The notes under the pieces were generated by a model that was given only the letters and a program-made list of their open reading frames with translations, did no database searches and had not been told where the DNA came from. Below are positions 1-9,206 of a stretch of DNA of 64,000 bases, one piece after another; the stretch's first letter is position 1; each line of letters starts with the position of its first letter. The stretch spans positions 1-64,000 of the forward strand of contig JBFXJF010000007.1 of assembly GCA_050175155.1 (NCBI GenBank). The letters are read 5' to 3'. The translations under genes and the position numbers were made by a program. The DNA is from JBFXJF01 sp050175155 (GTDB lineage Bacteria > Bacillota > Bacilli > Tepidibacillales > Tepidibacillaceae).

Positions 1-96
1 CTGATATATGTTCTAGTAGCTGCATTTACAGCAGTCTTACCGCTTCTTATAATCTATATTATAGCTATTTTCGTAATGCCTGAGGATGGATTTTAA
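1..96 (+). CDS. PspC-domain membrane protein, C-terminal fragment
   Basis: The window opens inside this gene; only the last 31 codons and a TAA stop are present. The visible part is one hydrophobic helix followed by a short acidic tail ending VMPEDGF, which matches how PspC (phage-shock) domain proteins end. The next gene is a YvlD-like protein 28 bp downstream, and in Bacillus yvlC (PspC) precedes yvlD, so the pairing supports the call. Family assignment rests on a short fragment plus context. Confidence 0.6.
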   Translation: MIYVLVAAFTAVLPLLIIYIIAIFVMPEDGF

Positions 97-123
97 AACA
101 GGGTTTGAAATGGGGGTGGTAAT

Positions 124-465
124 ATGAAATGGATAGTTAGAATATTATTAAATGGTCTTGCTTTATTAATAGTTGATCAAATAGTTTCCGGAATAGAAAT
201 TAAAGGAATAACTGCGGCTTTGGTAGCAGCCATAATATTAGGATTGGTGAATACATTTATACGCCCAATTCTTATACTATTAACACTTCCAATTACTTTT
301 ATTTCATTAGGATTGTTTATTTTAGTTATTAATGCTATGACTTTTGCATTTACTGCTTGGATTGTAGATGGATTTTATATATATAGCTATTTAGGCGCAT
401 TTTTCGGGGCCCTTCTAATGAGTATTATAAGTTGGTTTCTTAGCGGTATATCTAAAGATAAATAA
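124..465 (+). CDS. YvlD-like four-helix membrane protein (phage holin family 4)
   Basis: A 113-residue, almost wholly hydrophobic protein with four predicted membrane helices. It has the family's typical central pattern, an LVNTFIRPILILLTLPIT-like segment after helix 2 and a conserved N-A-x-T in helix 3. A GGGGTGG ribosome site precedes ATG at 124. In Bacillus, YvlD-type proteins lie in a cell-envelope-stress operon with PspC-type proteins, as here. The holin name is historical and I do not infer a lytic role. A second member of the family lies at 41519-41872 in this window. Confidence 0.8.
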   Translation: MKWIVRILLNGLALLIVDQIVSGIEIKGITAALVAAIILGLVNTFIRPILILLTLPITFISLGLFILVINAMTFAFTAWIVDGFYIYSYLGAFFGALLMSIISWFLSGISKDK

Positions 466-485
466 GAGCTAGAAAGGTTAAATAA

Positions 486-1286
486 ATGAGATATAAATTA
501 GTTGCAATAGATCTTGATGACACACTATTAGCTGATGACCTTTCAATATCAGCTCAAACAATAGACGTAATTCACGAGGCTGTGGCAAAAGGGGTTATAG
601 TAACTTTAGCCACAGGAAGGATGTATAAATCTGCTGTTAAATATGCTGAACAGATTAATTTAAACGTTCCGATTATTACATATCAAGGCGCATATATTAA
701 AAATGTTTTAGATGGTAAAGAATTGTATAAAAGGTTCGTTTCCTACGATTATTCGGTTGATATCTTAAAAAGATTAAAGGAAATGAATAAAATGATACAG
801 GTTTATATAAATGATGAATTATATGTTCAAAAGGATAATTTATATATAAAGGATTATGTTAAGATTACTCAGGTTAATTATCATGTTGTAGATGACTTAC
901 TAGAGATAATTGATAATAGTAGCTTACCATTTAAAATTATAGCTATTGATAGCCCTAATCAAATATTAATAATGTTAAAGGAATTTAAGGAATTATATAA
1001 GGATAAATTAAACGTTAACACCTCAAAACCTAATTTTTTAGAGTTTTCAAACATTGAAGCTAGTAAAGGACAAGCTATTAAGTATTTGGCAAGCAGACGA
1101 GATATTTCGATGGAAGAAGTGATTGCGATCGGGGATAGCTATAATGATTATGATATGATTAAAATGGCTGGATTAGGGGTCGCTATGGAGAATTCTCATC
1201 CAAAAATAAAAGAGATTGCCAATTACGTTACAAAGACGAATAATGATCATGGAGTATGGGAAGTATTTAAAAAATTTATATTGTAG
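486..1286 (+). CDS. Cof-type HAD-superfamily phosphatase
   Basis: A 266-residue protein with the four HAD motifs of the Cof/YcsE (type IIB cap) branch: DLDDTL near residue 9 (nucleophile and acid Asp), TGR near 43-45, a conserved Lys in the ASKGQA segment, and GDSYNDYDM near residue 217 (metal-binding Asp). These enzymes dephosphorylate sugar phosphates or other small phosphoesters in the cytoplasm; the substrate cannot be read from sequence. It lies 20 bp after the YvlD-like gene and before the hprK promoter, so it probably ends the first transcription unit. Confidence 0.9.
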   Translation: MRYKLVAIDLDDTLLADDLSISAQTIDVIHEAVAKGVIVTLATGRMYKSAVKYAEQINLNVPIITYQGAYIKNVLDGKELYKRFVSYDYSVDILKRLKEMNKMIQVYINDELYVQKDNLYIKDYVKITQVNYHVVDDLLEIIDNSSLPFKIIAIDSPNQILIMLKEFKELYKDKLNVNTSKPNFLEFSNIEASKGQAIKYLASRRDISMEEVIAIGDSYNDYDMIKMAGLGVAMENSHPKIKEIANYVTKTNNDHGVWEVFKKFIL

Positions 1287-1292
1287 TGAAAT

Positions 1293-1322
1293 TTTACTTT
1301 ATCTATTAAAATAGGCTATAAT
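1293..1322 (+). promoter_or_regulatory. Sigma-A-type promoter for hprK
   Basis: A TTTACT -35 box (1293-1298) and a perfect TATAAT -10 box (1317-1322) are separated by 18 bp, between the phosphatase stop and the hprK ribosome site. This suggests hprK can be transcribed separately from the genes before it. Confidence 0.6.
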
Positions 1323-1397
1323 ATAGTATTATAATAATGGCGACTGATGTTCAGTCGCTTAATTAATTTTTATGGAGCTATATTTCAGGAGGATTCA

Positions 1398-2336
1398 ATG
1401 ACTAAAAAATTAACAGTCAAAGAAGTATTAGAGTTTTTTAATCTTGAACTGATCAATCAGCAATCTGCTCAAGTTGATTTAGACAGATTGATTGTAGTAT
1501 CTGACTTACATAGACCTGGAATTGAATTAGCTGGATATTTTAATTTTTATCCATCGGAAAGAATTCAAATACTTGGTAAAACAGAGTTGTCTTTTATTGA
1601 CGATTTAGATTCTAGTTTAGTAAGGGAAAGAATAGAACTGTTATGTCAGGAGGATACCCCCTGTATTATTTTGACTCGTGAGTTGCAAGTACCAAGAGAA
1701 TTGCAGGAGATTGCTTCCGAGAATAGAATTCCTTTGTTTAGATCAAAATTAAGTACTACTAGATTTATAAGTAAGCTAACAAACTATCTCGAAGAACAAC
1801 TAGCTCCTACGAAAACAATGAGTGGAGTACTTGTTGACGTGTATGGTGTAGGGATATTAATCATGGGAAATAGTGGTATAGGCAAGAGTGAAACAGCTTT
1901 GGAATTAGTTAAGAAGGGGCATCGACTTGTAGCAGATGACCTAGTTGATTTGAAAAGATCAGCAGAAAACGTTTTAATTGGTACAGCCCCAGAAATAATT
2001 AGACACATCTTAGAAATTAGGGGTATTGGTATTATTGATGTATTAAGATTATTTGGTGCAGGGGCAGTGAAGAAGTATAAAAAGATAACTCTTGTTGTAA
2101 CTTTGGAGATGTGGGATCAGACAAAAGAATATGATCGACTTGGTTTAGATGAGGTAAAAATAAATATTTTAGATGTCGAATTACCAATTAATACTATACC
2201 AGTAAGACCAGGAAGAAATATTGCGGTTATTATAGAAGTTATGGCAATGAATTACAGATTAAAATCAACGGGATATAATGCAGCAAAGGAATTTACAGAT
2301 CGGTTAGCCGAAAAAATGAAAATTGATCTTGATTAA
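1398..2336 (+). CDS. hprK: HPr kinase/phosphorylase
   Basis: A bifunctional enzyme that phosphorylates and dephosphorylates Ser46 of HPr, the sensor step of carbon catabolite control in Gram-positive bacteria. The product has 312 residues, the usual family length. Visible motifs are the Walker A loop GNSGIGKSE around residue 155, the following AxELxxxGHRLVADD segment, and the family signature EIRGIGIIDV around 205. An in-frame ATG lies at 1347, but AGGAGG just before ATG 1398 and the family N-terminus favour 1398. It is followed 19 bp later by lgt, the order seen in Bacillus. Its likely substrate, an HPr with Ser46, is encoded at 20898-21155. Confidence 0.95.
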   Translation: MTKKLTVKEVLEFFNLELINQQSAQVDLDRLIVVSDLHRPGIELAGYFNFYPSERIQILGKTELSFIDDLDSSLVRERIELLCQEDTPCIILTRELQVPRELQEIASENRIPLFRSKLSTTRFISKLTNYLEEQLAPTKTMSGVLVDVYGVGILIMGNSGIGKSETALELVKKGHRLVADDLVDLKRSAENVLIGTAPEIIRHILEIRGIGIIDVLRLFGAGAVKKYKKITLVVTLEMWDQTKEYDRLGLDEVKINILDVELPINTIPVRPGRNIAVIIEVMAMNYRLKSTGYNAAKEFTDRLAEKMKIDLD

Positions 2337-2355
2337 AAAAAAAGGGTGATGAATT

Positions 2356-3243
2356 ATGACTAGCACAGCTATTATTGATCCAATAGCCTTTCAGATAGGA
2401 AGTTATCCTGTCTATTGGTATGGAGTAATTCTTGGTACGGCAACACTAGTTGCAGCGATTTTTACATATTTTGAATGTAGAAGAATTAATTATGATTTTA
2501 ACTTATTTTTAGATTTATTAATATATGCAATACCTATGGCGATAATTGGTGCAAGGGGTTACTATGTTATATTTAATTGGGATTATTATTCAGCAAACCC
2601 TGGTGAAATAATAAAAACTTGGCATGGTGGATTGGCAATACACGGGGTATTGTTGGGAAGTATTATTACAGCAATCATTTTTGCAAAAATTAAAAAAGTA
2701 TCTTTTATGCAGTTAGCTGATATAGCAGGTCCAAGTATATTATTAGGACAGATTATTGGAAGATGGGGTAATTTTATCAATCAAGAAGCACATGGAGGAC
2801 CCGTATCTTTAGATTATTTACAAAGTATAAACTTACCTCAATTTATAATTAATCAGATGTATATTGATGGAACTTATTATCATCCTACCTTTTTATATGA
2901 ATCTTCATGGAACATAGTTGGTATTATATTTCTAATTTGGTTAAGGCTGAGGAACCCAATTAGAGGGGTAATATTTGCTAGTTATTTGACATGGTATTCA
3001 ATAGGGAGATTTTTCATTGAAGGATTGAGAACTGATAGCCTTGCTTTTGATGGTCCTAATTGGTTAGCATCTTTTATGGAGTTATTGTGGCTACCAATGA
3101 AAATATTCTTCGAACCTGGCGCTATGGCTTATGGTAATGTACGAACTGCGCAATTAATGAGTGTTTTATTAGTTATTGGTCTGTTTATCTATATTTATTA
3201 TATAAAGGCTATAAAAAATTCTACGGTTAGGTATGAAGATTAA
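2356..3243 (+). CDS. lgt: Prolipoprotein diacylglyceryl transferase
   Basis: Transfers diacylglycerol from phosphatidylglycerol to the lipobox cysteine of prolipoproteins, in the cytoplasmic membrane. The 295-residue protein has seven predicted membrane helices, the Lgt signature GRWGNFINQEAHGG in the middle, an H-G-G-L segment (WHGGLAIHG) in an earlier helix, and a conserved GxxRFxxEGLRTDS near the C-terminus. It lies between hprK and ppaX as in Bacillus. The window contains at least one probable client, the lipoprotein at 60301-61215. Length and motifs are complete. Confidence 0.96.
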   Translation: MTSTAIIDPIAFQIGSYPVYWYGVILGTATLVAAIFTYFECRRINYDFNLFLDLLIYAIPMAIIGARGYYVIFNWDYYSANPGEIIKTWHGGLAIHGVLLGSIITAIIFAKIKKVSFMQLADIAGPSILLGQIIGRWGNFINQEAHGGPVSLDYLQSINLPQFIINQMYIDGTYYHPTFLYESSWNIVGIIFLIWLRLRNPIRGVIFASYLTWYSIGRFFIEGLRTDSLAFDGPNWLASFMELLWLPMKIFFEPGAMAYGNVRTAQLMSVLLVIGLFIYIYYIKAIKNSTVRYED

Positions 3244-3266
3244 TAGCTACACGAGGTGGATTTATT

Positions 3267-3911
3267 GTGAGATTTAAAACATTGTTATTTGATTTGGACG
3301 GAACAATAATTAATACAAATGAGTTGATAATAAGTTCTTTCTTGTATACTTTGGATAAATATTATCCAGGAAAATATAATAGAGAGATGTTAATACCGCA
3401 CTTTGGGAAAACATTATACGAACAGATGGATCTATTTGGTGGCAAGGATTTATCTGAAGAGATGGTTGAAGTATATCGAGAACATAATATTAGGACGCAT
3501 GATGAAATGGTTAGAGAATTTCCATATGTTAAAGAAGTACTTGAGGAGTTATATGGTCTAAACCCTAGCATGGGGATTGTTACAACGAAGATGAAGCCAA
3601 CTGCTTTTATGGGTCTCGAACTATTTGGACTAGATAAATTCATGAGTACGGTTATAGGTTATGAAGACACAAAAAAACATAAACCTAATCCTGAGCCAGT
3701 TCTACTAGCTATGGAGCAACTAAGTGCTGACCCAACGACTACCTTAATGGTGGGCGATTCACAATATGATATTGAAGCAGCAAATAGGGCTGGAATTACA
3801 TCAATCGGTGTAGGATGGAGCATAAAAGGTAAAGAGTTTTTAAAACAATTCAATCCTGATTATATGATTGATGATATGCGTGAATTAATTCCTATTGTGA
3901 AAGGTTATTAA
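3267..3911 (+). CDS. ppaX: HAD-superfamily phosphatase, PpaX-like
   Basis: A 214-residue HAD hydrolase with DLDGTIINT near residue 9 (catalytic Asp pair), a VTTKMK motif II segment, a Lys in the KHKPNPEPV motif, and GDSQYDIEAA (metal-binding Asp). This set is typical of the pyrophosphatase PpaX and phosphoglycolate phosphatase group. In Bacillus, PpaX hydrolyses the pyrophosphate released when HPrK/P dephosphorylates Ser-P-HPr, and its gene follows hprK-lgt as here. The specific name therefore rests on context; phosphoglycolate phosphatase is the alternative. GTG start after a GAGGTGG ribosome site. Confidence 0.8.
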   Translation: MRFKTLLFDLDGTIINTNELIISSFLYTLDKYYPGKYNREMLIPHFGKTLYEQMDLFGGKDLSEEMVEVYREHNIRTHDEMVREFPYVKEVLEELYGLNPSMGIVTTKMKPTAFMGLELFGLDKFMSTVIGYEDTKKHKPNPEPVLLAMEQLSADPTTTLMVGDSQYDIEAANRAGITSIGVGWSIKGKEFLKQFNPDYMIDDMRELIPIVKGY

Positions 3912-3915
3912 ATCT

Positions 3916-4425
3916 ATGAGAAATGTCACTCGTTATAAAGTTGATAGAGGAAGTAACTCATTATGGCAGGTTTATAAAACAGTTAGCTTTTGGAAGGTAA
4001 TGAAATGCTTTATAGTAGTCTCAATTGCTAGAATTACTCCTTGGTTGGGAGCGAAGAATTGGCTATATCGCACTTTTTTACACATGGAGATTGGTGGGAA
4101 AACAGCTTTTGGTTTAATGGTTATGATTGATGTAATGTTTCCTGAGAGGATTCATGTTGGTGATAATACAATTATCGGATATAATACAACAATCCTAGCG
4201 CATGAATACTTAATTAATGAATATTGTTTAGGAGATGTATATATAGGCTCTAATGTTATGATAGGAGCAAATGCATTAATATTACCAGGAATCACGGTGG
4301 GTGATAATGCAATTATAGGTGCTGGTTCAGTTGTGACAAAGGATGTTCCACCTAGCACATTTGTTGCAGGCAACCCTGCAAAATTTATTAAAAATACAAA
4401 CGAAGACGAAAAAAACTGTAGATAA
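3916..4425 (+). CDS. Hexapeptide-repeat acyltransferase, YvoF-like
   Basis: A 169-residue protein with the left-handed beta-helix hexapeptide pattern in its second half (IHVGDNTIIGYNTTILAH, then VYIGSNVMIGANALILPG and ITVGDNAIIGAGSVVTKD) and the usual VAGNPAKFI end. It belongs to the LbH acetyltransferase family (maa/vat type), and its acceptor is unknown. It follows ppaX by 4 bp, where Bacillus has yvoF, so it completes the hprK-lgt-ppaX-yvoF cluster. A hairpin terminator begins at its stop codon. Confidence 0.85.
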   Translation: MRNVTRYKVDRGSNSLWQVYKTVSFWKVMKCFIVVSIARITPWLGAKNWLYRTFLHMEIGGKTAFGLMVMIDVMFPERIHVGDNTIIGYNTTILAHEYLINEYCLGDVYIGSNVMIGANALILPGITVGDNAIIGAGSVVTKDVPPSTFVAGNPAKFIKNTNEDEKNCR

Positions 4426-4456
4426 AATGACTTTGGATATAAATCAAAGTCATTTT
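4424..4456 (+). terminator. Rho-independent terminator after the hprK operon
   Basis: A perfect 12-bp inverted repeat (AAAATGACTTTG and its complement) with a 9-nt loop ends in a T-rich tract, directly at the stop of the YvoF-like gene. Confidence 0.85.
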
Positions 4457-4655
4457 ATTTTGAAAAAAAATATCTTAAGGTAATTATTAAGAAGTTAAAA
4501 ATGAATATCTGCTTAAATTTACATTAGATTAATATTCCATTTACATTGTTGGGGTAATATGAGATATAAGCTTATAAATAAAGATATGACAATATAATAC
4601 GGGTGTAATATTTTCTATGATGCTTATTTAATATAAAAACTTGGGGAGGATAATT

Positions 4656-6827
4656 TTGGATACTCATAATGGTTGCACAGCAAGTAAAGCAATAGAAAAA
4701 GCATCGACTGATAGTAAAATAGGTTTAATATATTTAGATATTGTTCGTTTTAATGAAATTGAAAAAATATATGGTCAAACAATATGCAATACAATTCTAT
4801 CTGTAATGGATCGAATTGTATCTGTAATAAGTGATTATGAGTCTAAAATAATTTATAGTGAGAGAAAAGGTGATGATTTCTTCCTCTATGTTGTGTTAAA
4901 TAGTAATGATGATTATGCACACCTAAATAAAGTCTCTACTAATGTATATTTATTCATAAAAGAGAAACTAAATGAAAAAGTGAACGAGTTAAATGATGAG
5001 ATAGAATTTCATTTAGGATGTAATTTTATTCCAATAAACAGCGATCAAAGCATTGAAAGTACGATTTACTCAACTATAAAGAAAGTTGTAAAGCAAGCAA
5101 AAGAATATAAGAATTTTTATAGCGATCAATATAAAAATGAATTGAATAATATTTTATATACTAAAGATTTAGGAACAATATATCAGCCGATAGTCTCTTT
5201 ATCTAGTGGAAAAGCCTTTGGATACGAAGCTTTAACACGTGGACCGAAGGACAGTTATTTTTACTCACCAATCCAGTTATTTCAATTTGCTGAAGCTGTA
5301 GGTTCACTTTATGAGTTAGAAAAAATTACAAGAGAACTAGCATTTCAAAGATCTTCAAATTTTTTAGAAAAAAATCAAAAATTGTTTGTAAATATTAGCT
5401 CACTAGTTATTTATGATCCTAATTTTACTCCAGGTTACACTATGGAGTTACTTCGTAAATATAACCTATCGCCAAATAATATTATATTTGAAATAACTGA
5501 GAGAAATTCGATAAGTGATTTTAAGGCATATAAAAGTGTTTTGGAACATTACCGCAAGCAGGGATTTCAGATAGCAATAGATGATGCAGGAGCTGGATAT
5601 TCATCATTACAAGCGATATCGGAACTTAAGCCAGATTATATAAAGGTCGACCAATCACTTGTAACTGATATAGATAAAAATAAGGTAAAAGAAAATTTAC
5701 TAAAAACTTTTGTTGATATATCAAGAAAAATGAATAGTAAGATTATTGCGGAAGGCATTGAGACGCTAGAAGAATTAGAAAGGGTTACTAGATTAGGTGT
5801 TCATTTTGGGCAAGGATATTTTATGGCTAGACCGAATTTTCCTCCTAATAAGCTTTCATCTGATAGCATTCAATGTATTGAGAAGAACAAAAAAATAGCA
5901 AATATTGATATATTTACGAATATGCAAATAGAAGAATTAACAGTACCTGTTAAAGTTTTTAATGTTAATACTTTAGTTTATAATATTGCTGAATATTTTT
6001 ATCAGGAAGATGATGAGAAAGTGGTTGTAATTGTTAACGATAAAACTTTACCTATTGGGCTTGTGATGAAAGAAAAGTTTAATCAAGAATTGATTACATC
6101 ATATAATAAGGAGTTATATTGGAATAAACCTATTAATTATATAATGGACAACAAACCATTAGTTGTTGAGAATATAACTCCAATAGATACTGTAGCACAA
6201 ATGTCAATTGCGCGAGATCATAAGCAATTATATGACGATATAATTGTAACTAAAAATAAAAGCATTTTAGGTGTTGTATCTAGTAAAAGTATTATCAAAT
6301 TTTTAGCAAATGTTAAAATCGACTTAGTAAGGCAGGCTAACCCTTTAACTGGTCTACCTGGAAATCAACTAATACATAATGAGATAAATAAAAGAATTAA
6401 GATTAATGAAGAATTTACATTAATATATGCAGATATTAATTATTTTAAGTGGTTTAATGATAAGTTTGGTTTCAGGAGGGGAGATCAATTAATTAAACAT
6501 ACTGCAGAGATTATTCAGGAAGTTATTCTAGTTTATGGGAATGACTTTGATTTTATAGGACATATAGGTGGAGACGATTTTATTATAATTACTAATAACA
6601 AAAGAGCTGATAATATATCTGAAAATATAGTTAAAACTTTTGACAATGATATCAAAAGTTTCTATGATAACCCTGTAGATACAAATATAACAGGAATATC
6701 TTTAGCTATGGTCAATTGTGAAGATATAAATAATATTACAGCTGAAAAAATATTTGAAATTACTACTCGAGTAAAAAATGAGGCAAAAAAATTAAATGGT
6801 AGTTCTATTTTTCACTATGAAATCTAG
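4656..6827 (+). CDS. EAL-CBS-GGDEF cyclic-di-GMP signalling protein
   Basis: A 723-residue cytoplasmic protein. Residues 1-160 resemble a degenerate GGDEF fold. About 165-400 is an EAL phosphodiesterase domain with YEALTRGP, an EITER segment, IDDAGAGYSSL, KVDQSLV and IIAEGIET. About 415-545 looks like a CBS-domain pair. About 555-723 is a GGDEF cyclase domain with GGDDF as the active-site motif. Both cyclase and EAL motifs look intact, so net activity cannot be told. The upstream TTG at 4641 overlaps GGGGAGG; TTG at 4656, 6 bp after that ribosome site, is the likelier start. Monocistronic: a terminator lies on each side. Confidence 0.88.
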   Translation: MDTHNGCTASKAIEKASTDSKIGLIYLDIVRFNEIEKIYGQTICNTILSVMDRIVSVISDYESKIIYSERKGDDFFLYVVLNSNDDYAHLNKVSTNVYLFIKEKLNEKVNELNDEIEFHLGCNFIPINSDQSIESTIYSTIKKVVKQAKEYKNFYSDQYKNELNNILYTKDLGTIYQPIVSLSSGKAFGYEALTRGPKDSYFYSPIQLFQFAEAVGSLYELEKITRELAFQRSSNFLEKNQKLFVNISSLVIYDPNFTPGYTMELLRKYNLSPNNIIFEITERNSISDFKAYKSVLEHYRKQGFQIAIDDAGAGYSSLQAISELKPDYIKVDQSLVTDIDKNKVKENLLKTFVDISRKMNSKIIAEGIETLEELERVTRLGVHFGQGYFMARPNFPPNKLSSDSIQCIEKNKKIANIDIFTNMQIEELTVPVKVFNVNTLVYNIAEYFYQEDDEKVVVIVNDKTLPIGLVMKEKFNQELITSYNKELYWNKPINYIMDNKPLVVENITPIDTVAQMSIARDHKQLYDDIIVTKNKSILGVVSSKSIIKFLANVKIDLVRQANPLTGLPGNQLIHNEINKRIKINEEFTLIYADINYFKWFNDKFGFRRGDQLIKHTAEIIQEVILVYGNDFDFIGHIGGDDFIIITNNKRADNISENIVKTFDNDIKSFYDNPVDTNITGISLAMVNCEDINNITAEKIFEITTRVKNEAKKLNGSSIFHYEI

Positions 6828-6870
6828 GGAAAAATTAAAATTAATTATATAAAATATTAAAGAAGTTAGT

Positions 6871-6925
6871 TTAATTACAAAAAAGTTCCTAGAAATAAAA
6901 TTTCTAGGAACTTTTTTGTAATTAA
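6871..6925 (+). terminator. Long hairpin terminator
   Basis: A nearly perfect inverted repeat of more than 20 bp (TTAATTACAAAAAAGTTCCT and its complement, with AGAAATAAAATTTCT at the tip) sits between two same-strand genes. A and T tracts flank both sides, so it could stop transcription in either direction. Confidence 0.85.
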
Positions 6926-6986
6926 TTTTTTTTTTATGGACAAAATAAGGGATTGAATATAAGAAAATATAAAGGTGGATGTTTAT

Positions 6987-9206
6987 ATGAATTCAATCTA
7001 TGTTGGCGTCGATATAGGATCTGCAACAGTTAAGGTATTAGGCATCTCATTCTCTGGAGAAAAAGCAGGTAAACCAGTTTGTGTAAGACATGATCAATTT
7101 GCTTCACAGGTCGAAGCATTAAAATATGCATTTAAATCTTATTTAGACTCTTGTGAGAGTTATAGAGTTAGAGGCATTGGCATTACTGGAAGTGGAAGAG
7201 AACTAAATCGCCATATTATTGGTGGAGATATAACAAGTACAGAAATTTTTGCTCACTCAATTGGGACACAATATCTATTAAATAAAGGTCTACTTAAGAA
7301 AATTCAAGACGGTAATGAAATAGTTTTAAATAAAGTTGGAACGATAATTGAAATAGGTGGTCAAGATTCAAAGGTAATTGTTTTTGATGATAACAATATT
7401 CCATGTTATTTTAATATGAATACAATCTGTTCTGCTGGAACGGGAGAATTTTTAAAACAGATTGCAGATGAAGCAGGCATATCATTAGAAGAATTTAGTA
7501 GCAAGTCAATGGAAGCTAATCGTTCAGCTAGAATCGACTCAACATGTACCGTATTTTCTAGGCGCGATTTCCGTCATCTTACTCAGAAAGGGGTATCTCT
7601 CGCCGAAAGATTAAGAGGAGTTTGTGATGCAATGGTTAAAAATTATATTCAAAATGTAGTTAAAGGTTATGAATTACCTAGTCCAATAATTTTTCAAGGT
7701 GGAGTTGCTTTTAACGAGGGGGTAAAAAAAGCATTCGAACGTATTCTTAATAAAAACATTATTGTTCCGCCAGATAATGAACTACTTGGTGCACTGGGAA
7801 TGGCAGTAATTGTAATGGAAAATAAAAAAAATAATTATGATGAGACTACTTCCTTTAAGGCGGATTTTATAGATAAAACTTATTCTAGCCAGATAAGATA
7901 TTGTCATGGCTGTCAAAATGCTTGTGAGCTATCACAACCCTACGAAATTACAAATGATGGAACTAAAATTTTAGATACCATTGGTGGTAAGTGTGAAGGT
8001 TGTTTACTAGAAAAAAATGTTCATAAAAAACCCCAATTATCACAAAACATCAAAATCAAAGTTTATAAGGGCAATTATCAGGCAAACTCAGATAATAGCA
8101 AGATTCCGATTGAGAAAAAGCGATTATCTAATGAAAAGTATTTTGCTGGTATCGACGGTGGATCAAGGGGAACAAAATTTGCCTTAGTTAAAAGTAACGG
8201 AGAGGATATTGAAATAGTTTCAGTGGGTACATTAGAAACTTCAGGGGATGCTATAAAGGCAATTAAACAAGCCCTATTTTATCTAAGGGAAAACCTTCCA
8301 CCATATCTGGAATTAAGTGGTATTGGAACAACGGGAAGTGCCGGGGAATTGGCAAGAGACATAATAACTACGAAAGCAAGGAATACTTCAGATATTAAAT
8401 CAACTGAAATAATTGCACATATTACTTGGGCGAAGCATATGGTCCCAAATGTAAGAACAATAATAGATATCGGAGGAAATGATACTAAAATAATTTCTAT
8501 TAATGATCAAGGTGTCGATTTTGCAATGAACGATAAATGCGCGGCTGGGGCTGGGGCTTTTATTGAAGCAATATCCAAAAGGTTTGAAGTTCCCTTAGAG
8601 AATTTTGGAGATATAGCTTTAAAATCTAAATCACCTGCTAGAATTGCCGGAAGGTGTGCGGTATTTGGCGAATCAGATATCATTCATAAATCGCGAGCAG
8701 GGTTTCCTATAGAGGATTTGTTTATGGGTTTGGCTTATTCTATATGTAGAACGTATTTGTCTGACATCGGCAAGGGTAAAGCATTATCAGTACCAATAGT
8801 TGCACAAGGAGGAGCTTTTATAAACAAAGCTATTAAACACGCTTTTATGGAAACATTAAATCTTACTAAAGAAGAATTTATTATTGCGAAAGATGAAAAG
8901 CATGTAATTGGTGCGGGTGCATTGGGTGTTGCTCTTCTTTCAAAGGAAGCGTATGAAAAGGGATATGACACTGGGTTTAAAGGATTCGATTATATTATAA
9001 ACTCAGATTATTATACAAAAACAGTAACTTGTTCTAATCCAATATGCGATCGAAGATGTGAGGGATTAATTACATTAATGGAAAATAAAATTCCGATTGC
9101 AGGGTATAAATCAATTAACTGTCAATTTGGCCACTTCGAAGGAATGCTAGAAAAGGAAAAATCAAAAAATTATATTCAAGATTTGTTGGAAAAGGGGTTA
9201 GCTTGA
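6987..9206 (+). CDS. Tandem BadF/BadG/BcrA-type CoA dehydratase activase
   Basis: A 739-residue protein with two copies of the ASKHA ATPase domain of 2-hydroxyacyl-CoA dehydratase activators. Copy 1 (about 1-285) has GVDIGSATVK, a CSAGTGEF segment and a TCTVFSRRD segment. Copy 2 (about 385-660) has GIDGGSRGTK, KCAAGAGAF and RCAVFGESD. The cysteines in the last two motifs of each copy match those that hold the bridging 4Fe-4S cluster in known activases. Cysteine-rich segments (CHGCQNAC, CSNPICDRRC) follow each copy. ATG 6987, 8 bp after AAAGGTGG, is preferred over GTG 6975. It overlaps the next gene at TGATG, so the two are translationally coupled. Confidence 0.88.
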   Translation: MNSIYVGVDIGSATVKVLGISFSGEKAGKPVCVRHDQFASQVEALKYAFKSYLDSCESYRVRGIGITGSGRELNRHIIGGDITSTEIFAHSIGTQYLLNKGLLKKIQDGNEIVLNKVGTIIEIGGQDSKVIVFDDNNIPCYFNMNTICSAGTGEFLKQIADEAGISLEEFSSKSMEANRSARIDSTCTVFSRRDFRHLTQKGVSLAERLRGVCDAMVKNYIQNVVKGYELPSPIIFQGGVAFNEGVKKAFERILNKNIIVPPDNELLGALGMAVIVMENKKNNYDETTSFKADFIDKTYSSQIRYCHGCQNACELSQPYEITNDGTKILDTIGGKCEGCLLEKNVHKKPQLSQNIKIKVYKGNYQANSDNSKIPIEKKRLSNEKYFAGIDGGSRGTKFALVKSNGEDIEIVSVGTLETSGDAIKAIKQALFYLRENLPPYLELSGIGTTGSAGELARDIITTKARNTSDIKSTEIIAHITWAKHMVPNVRTIIDIGGNDTKIISINDQGVDFAMNDKCAAGAGAFIEAISKRFEVPLENFGDIALKSKSPARIAGRCAVFGESDIIHKSRAGFPIEDLFMGLAYSICRTYLSDIGKGKALSVPIVAQGGAFINKAIKHAFMETLNLTKEEFIIAKDEKHVIGAGALGVALLSKEAYEKGYDTGFKGFDYIINSDYYTKTVTCSNPICDRRCEGLITLMENKIPIAGYKSINCQFGHFEGMLEKEKSKNYIQDLLEKGLA